From positions 5,504,520-5,568,519 of the forward strand of contig CM024176.1 of assembly GCA_013433145.1 (NCBI GenBank): DNA of 64,000 nt. Reading direction: 5' to 3'. The stretch is from Ascaris suum (lineage: Eukaryota > Nematoda > Chromadorea > Rhabditida > Ascarididae). How positions within the stretch are numbered: position 1 is the stretch's first letter; every line of letters begins with the position of its first letter. Below are positions 32,438 to 44,645 of the stretch, in pieces. The notes under the pieces are model-generated. The model was not told where the DNA came from and did no database searches. It saw only the letters and a program-made list of their open reading frames with translations. The position numbers were made by a program, and so were the translations under genes.

Positions 32438-32790
32438 AACGAAACGCATAATCCTGTTGGTACAGGAAAATAAGATAGACATTTTAAGGATTCGTTGAGA
32501 AGAGGATAAAGAAGAGAAGAAACATACAAGTATGTAGATAAAATGTCTGTCATGAATGTATAATGAACAAGAAATTCATGAAATATGGAGCCTAGCTCGT
32601 CACTGCTATCCGTTTTCCTTCTTTCTTCCACAACCGTTGTTTGAGAGTTTGAATTAGGTCCCCTTTTATTGGCGTTTTCCATTTTAATACTACGAAAAGT
32701 TTTATCCTAAATCGTAGATAAGAGCTACGTAAGCGAGTATAGCTAGGTAGTGAATAAAAACGAGCGGAAAATATTAGAAGATATCATCAA

Positions 32791-32909
<119 letters not shown>

Positions 32910-32959
32910 TTGTTGGCAGGATAGGAAGCAACAGTTACTAAAGTGCATGAAACATTTCA

Positions 32960-34788
32960 TTAATTAAAGTTTTCATACTTTGCACTAGGATGGGCAAACT
33001 TATGTACTAATTCTGGTTTACTAATTAATGCCTTAAATGGATATTTTTCCATTAGTATAGCACTTAGACCTTTCTCTCTATAATTTTTATGCAGACCCTT
33101 ATATTTACTAATAAAATCTGTCCTAACTGAACATATTTTGCTAAATCGAAAGACCTGAGAAGTTATAAGGTTTTTGTGTATGACCATTCGGATATTACTG
33201 TCCAATTGAGTATACCTATTCGCTGCAAAATAAATTCATCGTAGACGTTTGAAATGACTCCTTTACATGTAACAGTTAAGTTTAAGACCAAAAAATTAGC
33301 TTTGCTACCGATGTATGTGATTTCAATCTGCAATGAGTCTCCGTAAATTATTTTAGCAATAGTATGAACATTTTCAGTATTAAGTAGTAGTAAATCATCA
33401 GTACACCTACAATAAATAGCATTAAAACTTGAAATTTTGGCATATTTATATTCCATAACAGACAAAGTAAAATCGGCTATATCAGGACTGCCATTGCCAC
33501 CCACGGGTACTCCTTTAGTCTGCCTAAAAATAAAAGGCAAAAGTAACAAGCTTTCACTAACAATAAACTTAAACATTTACATAACTTGTACCCTATTCAA
33601 GGCATGTGCGTATGCTTTAAATTCCTAATTGTCCGTGTAGAATAAATTTTTGCTGCTGCAAGCTTTCCGATAAACCTTTTTTGGATTTTCAAAACACAGG
33701 TGCGTTAAAAATTCCATTGCTTTAATCATATCATCATGTAGCAAAGCAGTGAATAAAGTGGAGAAATCAGCAGTCAAAATCGTTTTAACACGTCTATCAT
33801 ATTTGTTAATTATATCCAAAACGTCATAAGAACTTTTTACACTATAGTTATAATTAATCCCGCTTCTTTGATTCGCTATATTACAATAATTGTTAAAGTT
33901 TTTTAAAAATTTAAAAATGTTATGCAACAAATAAGATAATGGTTTTAGTAAACTTTTGCTAGCCGCAGCTATATAACGAAACTTGTGAGGGTTTTTATGT
34001 AATTTGGGAACGGCAAACATTTTGGGTAACGTTGCGTTTTCCTCATTAACGTTAATAAAATATCCTTCAGAAAAGTTGCAGTGCGCGTTAATAATATCTT
34101 GTTCCTGTTTATTTCCAACATGTTCATAAGTATCGTTGCCAGTGATCCTACCGTTGATAATTCCAGGCTCCTTGCATAAGTTTTGAATTTAAAAGTTTTT
34201 ATATATAGAAGCATAATTATTGTCAGCTTTATCGACAGGTGCAATAATAAATTTAGATTGCATAGTGGTAAGTAATTTGCTGTTACTGTAATCTAGACCA
34301 TGAGTTATACCGATTTCTCCTTTATAAAACTCGTTATTGAAAATATCTTTAGTGCGATGTGTAGCTAACATATGAAATGTTTTGAAATTGTCCACGTTAG
34401 TGTGCTCAGTTCGAGCAATCTGCAGAATTAGCTTGTTTAAAGATTGCACTGCCTCCTCTATAATACGGAGTTTATGCTTATTAATGATGCGTTTAAATTT
34501 AGTGCCCTCTTTAAAAATATTCCTAAGAGGATTAGGCTGAATTATATCCAAATTATCCGTAACGTTTTGGTAGCCAATTCCGGGAAAATGCATAAGAAGC
34601 CTATAACTTTTATTCTTAGTTTTGCCATTATGATTAGCATTGAAAACATTTCTATGAATTGTGTACATTTCACATAAAAAACTAATTTCATCTTTGATTA
34701 CTTTCTTCTGATTTCGTACAGTGAAATGTAGGATCTTAAGTGTACGATTGCTTTGTTGATACAAATTCCATAGAAAGTAACAAACATT
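32960..34788 (-). pseudogene. Penelope-type reverse transcriptase domain
   Basis: In order: KFIIAPVDKADNNY (the DK-containing motif found upstream of the RT core in Penelope-like elements); a frameshift near 34195; FAVPKLHKNPHKFRYIAAAS; LTADFSTLFTALLHDDMIKA (motif A with its aspartate); FRQTKGVPVGGNGSPDIADF (motif B); AIYCRCTDDLLLL (motif C with both catalytic aspartates); then, after a frameshift near 33215, a C-terminal thumb-like tail ending ...[10 protein letters not shown] and a stop at 32960. Stops TAG and TAA lie between motifs A and B around 33560-33630. The catalytic residues survive but the frame does not, so this is a relatively young dead copy. Confidence 0.85.
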
Positions 34789-35360
34789 TTAAAGACAATG
34801 GCGATTAACTAACTTGCTATTTCTTCTTCTTTTTCCATGTTTATGCTTAACCGTTAATCCATAATTTTCAAAATATGGGACCTTTGGGGCGCTTTTCCTA
34901 AACATAAGCTCTGAAATATTTCCTAAACCCTTAATATTATCATTGAGTCCCATAGGATAAATTGTCCGAAGTGATTTGATCCAGAACAGTTCTGCATCAT
35001 TGAGGTATTTATTCTCGCCGACCTTTTCTAATATATATATACTCTAACATTCTGTATACTGTGGTTTTGTTGCTGAGAATGTTAGTATAGATAGTTAGAT
35101 ATATTACCATTACTAATATTATATAAGTGTTCCCGAACGCGCGTTTTCAAACTTCTGGATATTTGTCCTACATACTGCAATCTACATACACTGCAATTTA
35201 AGCAGTATATTATGCCCTTGGTGTTGCAATCTAAGTGGTAATGTTCATTGTCCCAACAAAACTTTCGCCTAGTAATGCTTGAAATTATCCACTTGTTGTA
35301 TTGAATTAGATCGCAAGTTTTACAGATTTTTCCGCATGATTCGATTAATGTCGTTATCAT
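34789..35360 (-). pseudogene. GIY-YIG (URI-type) endonuclease domain of the Penelope-like element
   Basis: The frame opens with CGKICKTCDLI, a CxxxCxxC cluster. It continues to TKGIIYCLNCSVCRLQYVGQ, where GIIY and QYVG match the GIY and YIG strands, followed by SLKTRVREH with the catalytic arginine position. After a frameshift near 35040-35085, at a short TA run, the domain continues with YLNDAELFWIKSL and IYPMGLND, the glutamate and the asparagine-containing C-terminal block of URI endonucleases. In the element this domain nicks target DNA for target-primed reverse transcription. A TAA stop (34791-34789) then interrupts the linker before the reverse transcriptase. Confidence 0.8.
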
Positions 35361-35520
35361 TTAAATATTCTTGAGAATCGATATCTTGTAGTGTCATTTT
35401 TCGTTTTTCACAGGGCATCCCCTATTCGTTGTGATACATGTAAGGGATTGGTTACTGAAGTATGATCAGTGGTCGGGGGCGCAGGGGATGTTCCACCCAC
35501 GGCAGCCGCCATTAGTTTGG

Positions 35521-36780
35521 CGGGCCTATTATTTGATGTATTTTTTTATTAATGAGGAAAACATGATGGGTAAGGTCCGCGCATCTGCCATATGAGGGGT
35601 GCCAAACACACCATCGTGTCTGCGTCGATATGGCAGCGCAGAACGGTTGCCCAGTTTGCGGGCTGCATTAGCCGTATTAAAGAAATTACTAATCTAATCT
35701 GATACTTTTGGTCCGGTTCTTTAAGCAAGGCCATGCCGGAAATCTTTATAACAGTAAATGGAAAACGTTGTGTGTGGCATCCATGACACTGTGTGTAATT
35801 ATAGTCGAGTGTGGACGTTGTATAATGATAACCATAACAAATTACTGGTGGTAGATTCTTGGATGGAGATCTACACTGTTGTAAGATATAACCGTTATCC
35901 GCCTATGGGTGGTACAATCCTTGGGTACTCTGCTAATGCAAACTGGTAAAAGTAAAACATATATTTGAAATATTCGCAGGTCATATCGAAATATACAATT
36001 CACTGAAAAGAATCCAAGCCTCAAACTATTTCTCTACTAAACATAAATGCATGCACAGATGCGCGCCATAGGACACAAGGTATACAGATAGGACACAGAA
36101 ATAATAGAAATTAAAACAGTGATAAATACAAGAAAGCACCTGTATATATTCTAAAATTTAAAGAACGATAATTATGAAGCGCCTAGAAATTAAACGGACC
36201 TATTGAGCAACTTTAGTAGGTGGAAATATCATGTGTAGGATATATATAAAACCAAATTTAAAGAACTGAAGTTAAAAGATCGTGGTGTATTAAAATACAA
36301 TATTGAAGTAGAAACATTTCTTGTTTTCAATAAGTGCGTAAATAACTATGGTTATAAATAACTATGGTTACAATCTTTTGTGGTTTGTGGTGTTCATAAA
36401 TCTTGAAAAGAAATCCATATATCGTATTCGCTTAGCACTAAATGAAATATCTACAATGGACAACTCAAAATGTGAACCGCTTGAGAACCTCAATGGAATT
36501 GCACCAACTAAAATAGACCCTTTTGTACGTTATTAGACGATAAATAGAAAGATGAAGTACATAGCATGTGCTAACAGTATATCCATAAAAATTCATCACA
36601 CAAATCATAAAGAACATATCGACAAATGATGTCATTTATGCGCAAAATTGATGTGATATAAACGAGAAAGGAGTTGTGGTCTTTAACAGCATGGTATAAT
36701 TTTAACAGCCGCTCGAACATATAATAACTTAACGATTAGCTATAACACAAGCGCCTTAAGTCATTCGGTCCTGCAAAATA
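35521..36780. other. AT-rich flank of the Penelope-like element, no gene
   Basis: Contains a two-copy 16-bp tandem duplication at 36340-36371 (unit AAATAACTATGGTTAT, one mismatch). Short frames at 35549-35734, 35758-35949 and 36348-36536 have no motif. Part of this may be the 5' untranslated or terminal repeat region of the element. Confidence 0.45.
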
Positions 36781-36787
36781 CATGGTA

Positions 36788-36907
36788 GGGTAACCATAAG
36801 GATACGCAGAGTCTGATGTTAGGGTAGCCAAAAAACTACCCCGAATCAAGTATGGGATAGTCAAAAAACTATCTCTTGCACGTTCGAGGTAACAAGAAAC
36901 TACCTCC
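36788..36907 (+). repeat. Tandem array of small hairpins, period 32-34 bp
   Basis: Units begin at 36788, 36822, 36854 and 36887. Three form clear stem-loops with similar A-rich loops but different stems: GGGTAG/CTACCC (36822-36827 with 36836-36841), GGGATAG/CTATCTC (36854-36860 with 36869-36875) and GAGGTA/TACCTC (36886-36891 with 36901-36906). The loops read CCAAAAAA, TCAAAAAA and ACAAGAAAC. The first unit is degenerate. Stem changes are largely compensatory, which suggests selection or copying for the folded form. Confidence 0.65.
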
Positions 36908-37291
36908 GACATATATTATGTAGTCTTAAAAGCCAATCTTATAAAAATGTATGGTACGAAACCTAACTCCAAAGAACGTTTATTTAAACCTACGAATACT
37001 TACCTATTAAAATAATAATATATCCAGGTAAAGTTCGGAAATATATTAACCTAAAGAGCAAATTTTAAAACGGAGGCTTATAGCAGGATATTGGTTTGAT
37101 CGTTAAGTGTTATAATTCACTTTAGGAAATGGAAGAACTGTTGGGACGATAAAAGCCTATTGAATAAGGAAAAGAAATAAAGTGCGTCATAGGATGCTTG
37201 CAAAATAAAATTCTAAGCGTATAGGTAAGAAAATAGGGATAAGAAAAGTGGTAAATTAATGCATTCAAACTGATGCATTACAAATTCTCTC

Positions 37292-37337
37292 ATCGGCGGG
37301 TATTCATTGCTCGTCCATTCAATGAAAACCCGCCGAT
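37292..37337. repeat. Strong 18-bp-stem hairpin
   Basis: ATCGGCGGGTATTCATTG (37292-37309) and CAATGAAAACCCGCCGAT (37320-37337) pair at 17 of 18 positions around a 10-base loop. It lies 22 bases past the end of a 152-codon minus-strand frame (37360-37818) and is far more GC-rich than its surroundings. It is probably part of a dispersed repeat family. Confidence 0.8.
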
Positions 37338-37359
37338 CCATTCAATCTCTCCCGTGCAG

Positions 37360-37818
37360 CTACGCTTCCACCAAGATTCCATTATTGGGCACGAAGCCTG
37401 CCATTCTTGCTCCATGGTGCCTTACTTTAACGTGTGAAGTTCTTGAGATGTGATCATAGAATGTTGCCCCATTGGAATCCAAAGAAGTTATTCTTTTGCC
37501 TGAGGTTAAGTGTTTGTAATTTTTAGCCTGCATATAGCAGTCAATACGATCGAAACATGCGTTTTTCTGAGTGGGATGTGTGTGACTCTCGGCCGGACCT
37601 ACCTTTGTGCAGGATTCGGAAGATTGCAAGAGAAGACGAAGATAGCAGAACTGCAATAACATCACTTGCGGATAGAGAAGCAGTAAGCAGTGAAACTTGA
37701 TATTTGCTTGTTGATGTACTTTCCGACTGCTGTTCTTGCCAGTGAAGTGCAGAGGGATCGTCCATTGTGGCACTGATGCTATATTCTTCAAAATCTCTTT
37801 TGAAAGCTTAAACGACAT
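37360..37818 (-). other. 152-codon open frame, probably repeat-derived
   Basis: A long frame for this region, ending VRHHGARMAGFVPNNGILVE. No domain is recognised. I recall similar peptide strings (HHGARMAG, NGRAMNTRR) scattered through predicted strongylid proteins, which points to a translated repeat and not a gene; that recollection is unverified. Confidence 0.35.
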
Positions 37819-40800
37819 GAGGAATTTAGAACATAGTGATCAGAAACATCGAAGAAAACACTCTAATTTGTAACAAGCCGCTTATTTTTATTAAGACTTA
37901 AAAATGGCTTTTACGTGGGGACGAATTTAGGCAAATTTATAAAAGAATTCTGCCAGTCGATGAGTTTTCCGCCAAATTTGCGAAAGTCATTTCTGGAAAA
38001 CCTTTTTGCTGTAGTTCGTAAGCGCTTCGAATCGCGTTACAAATTTCGGTAAAGCTTCTGAGGAGCCGAAGGGATACTTCGAGCATCGACCGTAATTATG
38101 AAATTTACAGCGGCTCTTTTCAACCGCTTAGTTATTAGAAGGAAAAGTTTCAAAAGTGCTTTTGCATTTTCACTAATTTGCGGTTTTTCCGACTCGCTAA
38201 CCTTTTGGGCATCGAGTGGTTGAATGACGAAGCAATCTTCTTCCGTGTGGCTGCCTTATAAAGTAATTTTGACTCGTTGAAATTAGCATTGAAGCAATAT
38301 ATCTAGAGGTTCGAATAAATGGGCTTTTGGATGACCAGATGCGGCACTGGTGACAAAGCGTCAAAACATGCCTAATAAACCGATGGCATCTTTAGGTGCC
38401 ACCAACACCAGGACCTAAAATACTGGTTCTTTCAATTTGTTAATGGTTTTGAACGATCAGAGGAGCTGAAACTTTTGAAAGAAATTTAGTGGCTGAAATC
38501 GCTCCAAGAGCACACGGGGAACATCAGGGACCAGATCGATCCTTTAACACCGCTAGCTTGAGGTCTTCCTGCGCACAGACGGCTGTTTACGTTTTTAAGA
38601 TTGTAATTTATAAGTAGATATATGGTACCGAAATCTTCTATGCTGAGAGAAACTTCGCGATAATAGTAAAATAAGCACAAGCGTTGCGTTGCACAAATTG
38701 CAGGATACTGAAGGATCCGGTGTGAGTGATGCAATTCCGGCACTGTCCGAATGGAACAGCCAAGTGAATATATCGAACTTGTAAGATTGTAAATATCACC
38801 TAATAAATATAAATGCTATCTAATAAAAAATAACTGTAAGCTGATAAAGAGTTCAACTCTTCCTTGATTGCTCAAGCGGTTGACACAAAATCTCTCTGTC
38901 ATCGTACACAACATCCCCGCTGTTTGGTCACCCATCAACTTCGCCATTATCTTCTAATGAGCTAACGTCAGTTGAATAATTGTTTAATATTCAAGTATGC
39001 GGTTGTGGTGCGGCTGTGGTTGTCATCAGAAAATATGCACTGCCGTTCTCTTAGATATCGAGATCTCGACCGAGACATTCCATTCAGTGCTGCATCCAGC
39101 ATGGCAGTGACGTCATAGCGGAGTGATGTTTACAGAGCGATGGAGTGACCATTGTAAACAGTGTAAATTTTTTGAAGATGAATTCGTAAAAACGACGATC
39201 TTTGATGTGTTATTTGCAAAAAAATCTTTTGCGAAACGAATCATCAACTGATTTGTTGTACAGTCTTTCATCTCCAAACAGCGGCACATACTCGAAAACA
39301 ACAGTGCATCAAAGCGATGATAAACGAGTCACATAGTTTACCGTCTGTCTTCATGTGGCATGTGATTGATGCATGTGCATTGACAAGAATGTGCATACAT
39401 GCGGGAACTGACTGTCGAAGTTGATGTTTTCCAAGTATACCCTCCTCGGCGATTCCAACGCTCGTGTTCCACGAACAGTGATCAGGCTGTGGCATCGTAC
39501 TACAACGAGGTCTTTCGAACTATTCATACTGCTCAAGTGGTGTGATGAGGCCGAATACCCGTTGAGAGTTTTTCAAGACCTACGGAATGGTTTACCAGTG
39601 CGGCATGCTTGGCAAAAAAGTATTCTAGGGGTCCTTGAAAACGTGTCTTCCATTATGCACCCCACTTCCTTTCGGTCATCAAAATTTGCAGACCGCACGA
39701 TCGGCTCGTTAACGCAGATATTCAAATTCAGTAATCGACAGTCAAAATGAAATTTTTCTTGAAGGTATTGTCCGACAATGGCTCATTTCAAATCGTGAAA
39801 ACAAAGTATACAGCATATATGCTGCGTTACACATATGCCGTATTCTCTGATCTTGCGAACGAACAGCATGAACAGTTGCTATTATATTACAATCTAGACG
39901 GTTTTATTTATGTCTTCGAAGTATTCACTAACGAGCGGCAGTAGGATGAACTCGGTAGCTGGATCGCCGAATGCAAGTCAAATCTTGAAGAGGAATATGT
40001 GTGCGCCACCCTCTAGTATATCTAAAAAAGAGCGAAGCTGCTTGGCATTGGAGCGCATCGACTGTGCCCTTCACCCAATGTGGAAATTGCGCACAGATGG
40101 TGATAAGGGTCAGCAATGAGCCGGCGATGGAAGCCTACTCATTGTCAGCGTAGCTTTCCATGAAAACTCCCAAAGATCAGCTCGTAAAATTTAAGAGATC
40201 CTCTCTACCATAGGAGAGTTCAAAGTCTCCAGCAAACAAAAGTTCCCCAGTACAAAGGCCCATTTCCTCAGCTCTCTAAAGAAGCAAAATAACTCCTCAT
40301 TTGTAATGTGGAGATGTATTGCTACCAAGATGGATGTGGCCATTTGCCATGCCTACACCTCTATATTCAACATGGTGTTTCTAAACTTGTCATATAAGCA
40401 CATAAGCTCGAACTACCATGATTCTACAGTGATAGCGGCTTGAACCAAGTTTAGATTTCAACAATACCAGCATTGAAAAGATTATTCAAATTATTTCGAA
40501 TACACTAGATAAAGGATTTCTGGAATTTAATCTTGCACAATTTGCTTTAAGAATTCACAATTTGCTCTAAGAATTCATTTTATGAGCTTTTTTATAGCTC
40601 AGAGGGCTCTTATTCATACTAGTGTACAATCGTCGCTGTTCACAGCGCATCTACCCCCACATACTTCTTACTTGCTTAGCTAAGAATCCATCACGTTAAG
40701 CTGGAAGTTGCGAAGAATGTTTTTGAAAGAGAAAAGTCATCCGGTGACGTCCGTTGTTTGAAGCAACAAACTTTGCGTAGATCCCTAGATTTGATGTGGT

Positions 40801-43800
40801 CTTTCCCCGACTATATCAAACTCAATGCACTATGATTCGGCGACCGCTTAGTAAGGACTGCATTCCTGTGAATGCTTAAATGTAAACTGATTTATTTAGA
40901 AGAGAATAAGCTGCAGTCATAAAGAGAATTCCAATTCATGCAGCAACTACGAACAAATAGCGAAGATTTCTGATTCGTGAGAAGTAATTCATGAATCGAA
41001 ACATGCTGAAAGGAAAACTAAGCTACATACACATATTCCATATATTAAATCATTTAAAGCAGGACTTAGGCAATAAATACGAACAAGGGACAGACTGCTT
41101 CAGAATCCGTCACCGAAATCAAAGCGTTTCGAAGCACACCCTTCAGAAGGAGATTTGGTGGGCAGTTCAAACACAACGCATCCCCGAACGTATCGTGAAT
41201 GTCTTTCCACTCTCTACAAAGGCCACCCAACTGGCCGTCATAATATATGCGGCACACGAGGAAGCCGGCAGATTGTCCACGACATTCTCACGGGGAAACC
41301 AGGTCCAGTTGCCTGCCAGTCGGAAATATGCAAATTCTTCAGTGCGACCATCAACATGCAGTGTTGCCATCAAAAGCTGGAAACAACCAATACTGTTTCC
41401 GCTGCCCGTATTGCCGCCAATAAGGATTCAACAACAGTTGCCCGTCAATGATCCCATTATGAGATTGCAAGCGTTTCGAGCTAACACATAATTCAGATAA
41501 GGAGAAATGGATTAATGGCTAATACCTTCCGTTGACAAACCACTGTCGAAATCCGTTCACTTCCAGAACTCCTATTCATCGATTGCATCCAGCGTACATC
41601 GTTCTACAATCCCTCTATCATGCAAGCTTCCATAAGTTGCTGCTTATGGGAGCCTAGCGTGATAGAGGGATGATATTTAAGTGGATGACAGAGAGTAGGT
41701 TAAGAGCGACGAAGGGGATCATGGAAAAAAAAAGCATTTCTGCACTACGTGTGTGATTAATAGTTCCTGGCGCAAACTTGCTACGATGTGACAACGCATT
41801 CTGATACGACGACGTATTAAAACGTCTTCCAAAACTGATATCCTAAGAAACACCTCAGGCGTTTCATCAACCCCGAAAAGCGGAAGTCTTATCCATGAGC
41901 TTTGTATTTTATGAAGCGATTCGCATGATTTATGTGATATCGTTTTGGCTAGAGAGGATTAGGATGGCTGTTGAAGACACTGATGCCGTAGCGCTTTGGC
42001 AGTTTCATTGTTAAAAAACCGCATATTCAATCTTTCATTGAAAGAGCCCACTGATATGGATACCATATAGTCCTAGGCAAACGACCAAATTCAACAAGTG
42101 AAGTGGAAGAAGCATAAAAGTGACGATCGATGTCACACATATGTAAAGACCAAATAAACAAATGAAAATATTTGGACAACCACCATAATCACTGCAGTTC
42201 TACAAATGCGTTAATAAAGTAGAAAGTTTGCATATAGTGACACTGATGATAGAGCGAACGTAAATCATTCACAGTCGAAAATGCCTTTCAGGAGTCACAT
42301 CCACTGTATAGCGTTCTCTTTAATTTAACACAGCATACTATTCTAAACACAATTTCTCCTCAAAATTTTATATATGAGCTTCATTCATTCTTTTCACGAA
42401 CAGGAAATTTCAAGCATTCGACAATTCTCACATGTGTTCGTGTTTGCCCGCTCGGCTGCATGGTTCTTCAGACGCACCCTTCATATTCAGTGCAGCTTAC
42501 CTCAAACACTTTCTAGAATTTTCAGATATCCTCATCCGCTCTAACAGAAGAATATTTTCAATTTCGTTATCAAAAATTTTGCAATAACGTTACTTATTAG
42601 AGTCAGTCCCCTGACAAGTGCGTGAAATATGTAACGGAAAATTGCAGATACCATTGTGATGACACAATTCCATTAGAAAAATATTGGTGAGAATACGATC
42701 AATTCCTAGCACCCCACTCCCTTCTCTACTTTATAATAAACATTGGCTTCGAATCAATATGTACAGTGAACGCAGCTGTCGTTGAAGGTGATTATGGACG
42801 TCCACACGACGACTCCTCGTTCCATGCATACATCAATGCATTCGTGTTCAGCATTCCTGTGGAATTCTTCAGCGGAAGAGGATCCTACAAATTTTCAATG
42901 AAATTATTTATGACGATTGAGAAAGGTGGTTTTTCATGACCAAAAAGCAATGATCAGATAAAAAGATTTATAACGAAGCATATAACATTGTTCGGTTCAT
43001 CCATATAAGAAAACTTATATCTTATCATTACAGCCTAGGTTAGCAAAAACCTCATTATATTACTCTCATATCACGGCTTGAAGGCGCGAGGGTATTACGA
43101 CTGCTTTCAGACTGTACAGAAAGAAATCGAATAAGTGCCTATAAGTACGATCAATAACTTAGACATGCTATATGGATCAACTGTGGAACATTTTGCAGAA
43201 TTATTAACGGTTTATAGAAGCCGATCAAATGAAACAAGCGCAGTGCACATCACAAAATTCAATGCGACATGCGCTCGTACAATTCTGCCCACAACTAGAA
43301 CTAATTCAAGATTTCCCAACAAATGGGGAAATATTTTTTAATGTTTGAATTTTTCCCTCCTCCCTCTCATCACAATTTTCTCATAAAAAATTCATGTTGA
43401 CTGATCTGCAGTTGTGAAATGAATGCCGCATCGATTTTCAAATAATTCTGCAAAATTTAGGTACCCTTAATCAATTATGGTTCACCTTGGTCTGAACGAA
43501 TTAACGTCGACGTCAGCATAAAGGTTTCTTAATGAGCACACTAGTTTTACTAGTTTCAGTCTTTGAGGACCTACTGTTTCAGTTTTAGGGAACCTGTTTG
43601 AAACTATTGAACAAATAAATCAGTATAAGTATAGATGCACTGACGGCATGCGCCATAATGCACCCGATTGACTTAAATTGGCAAAAGTTTCTTAACTTCC
43701 TATTGGGGCTAAGAGCCAAGCCAAGATATGTACTTGTGATGATCACGTAACACTGCAATGATCACGTTTACTCGTATAGTCTATTTTCGTTTACTGTTCT

Positions 43801-43980
43801 TCACATAATGCCGTTGATCCACTTATGTGCTCTTGTGCCCGAGAAATTCGCGCTTTGGCTCCTTTCTAAGGCCTTTGGTCCTTGGTCTACTCGTGTTTGG
43901 AGACCGTGGTGCTCCCCATAAACTAATTCTTCTATCTCGCTTGTGCTCTCGCATCTCGGATCGGATGATGGCCGTCAATG
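37819..43980. other. Long stretch without a supportable gene
   Basis: Long frames exist (39421-39750, 40991-41491 on the plus strand) but overlapping minus frames look equally protein-like and no domain is recognisable. A two-copy 20-bp tandem duplication lies at 40536-40575 (unit CACAATTTGCTTTAAGAATT, one mismatch). Parts of 39.2-40.3 kb may be very old retroelement debris. Confidence 0.4.
40536..40575. repeat. Two-copy 20-bp tandem duplication
   Basis: Units 40536-40555 and 40556-40575 differ at one base. Confidence 0.9.
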
Positions 43981-44112
43981 CAGCAGTTTTCCATCCTTAG
44001 TAATTTCAACGGGAAGTTCTTTGAAATGAATTGTTGCCAATTCGACCGGGCGGGGAGCTACACGATGGGGCCTGTTGAACACAACTGAATTGACTGTCAA
44101 GCAAGACCGTGG

Positions 44113-44122
44113 CCTATTTATA
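44113..44122 (-). promoter_or_regulatory. TATA-box-like element in a GC-richer block
   Basis: On the minus strand TATAAATAGG is followed about 25 bases later by TCAATTCAGTTG. The surrounding block (about 43.75-44.35 kb) is GC-richer than its flanks and has repeated GATCAC words near both edges. It could be the promoter of a solo LTR, but I did not find clean TG...CA ends or a target-site duplication. Confidence 0.25.
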
Positions 44123-44401
44123 CCTTCCGCTACGACCCTGAAGGCATGGGGGGTCAAATACACACGGGGGAGATAACACATCAAGATCAACAAATATGAG
44201 CCTACAACTTGTTACATAATGAAGGTCACAACGATAACAGCGATCATAAAACTGATTAGATCACAACAGATCACTTCTAAGTAGATCACTCGTTAACAGC
44301 CAAGATTGCACGGAGAATATGCAAACAACCTCGGACAGCATCGCAATATGTGTTTCTGCCAAAGCCCAATCTATCAGCATTATTAAATGCCTGACTGCTT
44401 T

Positions 44402-44436
44402 AAAAGACGGGACTACCATCCGATGGCGTGGCTACC
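44402..44436 (+). repeat. 35-bp inverted copy of the P450 haem-region exon
   Basis: These 35 bases are an exact reverse-complement match to 44804-44838, the part of the P450 exon encoding RRDYHPMAWLP. Identity stops abruptly at both ends. Confidence 0.92.
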
Positions 44437-44645
44437 TATGTTTTTAGTTACAAGAGGTCATAAATTTTTGAATTCCACAGGGTGCATTTTCTGGGCAGCA
44501 ACTATTCGGTAAACTGATCCTCAGAAGGGATTTGACGGCCTCTCTTTACCAAGTGGTCTCTAATTAGTGCACTCTCTTCTCATGGCTCAAAATGAAAATT
44601 TAGGCAATGTCTGCTGATGCAATGAGAGTTATCTGCTATTCTCAC

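Larger units (their letters stand above)
32960..35520 (-). mobile_element. Decayed Penelope-like retroelement with N-terminal GIY-YIG endonuclease (Naiad/Chlamys-like order)
   Basis: Minus-strand remnants in order are: a zinc-finger-like cysteine cluster and GIY-YIG endonuclease (about 35360-34900), a basic linker (KHKHGKRRRNSK), then a Penelope-type reverse transcriptase with an upstream DK motif (about 34760-32960). Classical Penelope elements carry GIY-YIG at the C-terminus. The N-terminal position with a Cys cluster just before it is the permuted organisation reported for Naiad and Chlamys elements. The copy is inactive: at least three frameshifts and three stop codons interrupt it. Its composition is more AT-rich than the nearby genes. 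Exact ends are not resolved. The 5' side (35370-35520) contains a short Pro/Ala-rich open segment and GC-rich patches, and the 3' side runs toward the TA tract and the hammerhead-like motif. Confidence 0.8.

Noticed and set aside
34789..34791. Stop codon in the Penelope-like element as a recoded selenocysteine
   Set aside because: The codon is TAA, not TGA, and other stops and frameshifts show ordinary decay.
37360..37818. 152-codon minus-strand frame as a gene
   Set aside because: No start context, domain or splice partner; its end looks like a translated dispersed repeat.
38305..38325. GGTTCGAAT string as a tRNA B box
   Set aside because: No A box, anticodon stem or acceptor stem could be drawn around it.
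39900..40330. Endonuclease-like GDF motif on the minus strand suggesting a second non-LTR element
   Set aside because: The motif is a single short match, flanked by stops and without RT blocks in the expected positions.
40991..41491. 166-codon plus-strand frame as a gene
   Set aside because: Overlapping minus-strand frames look equally protein-like, and no motif is recognisable on either strand.
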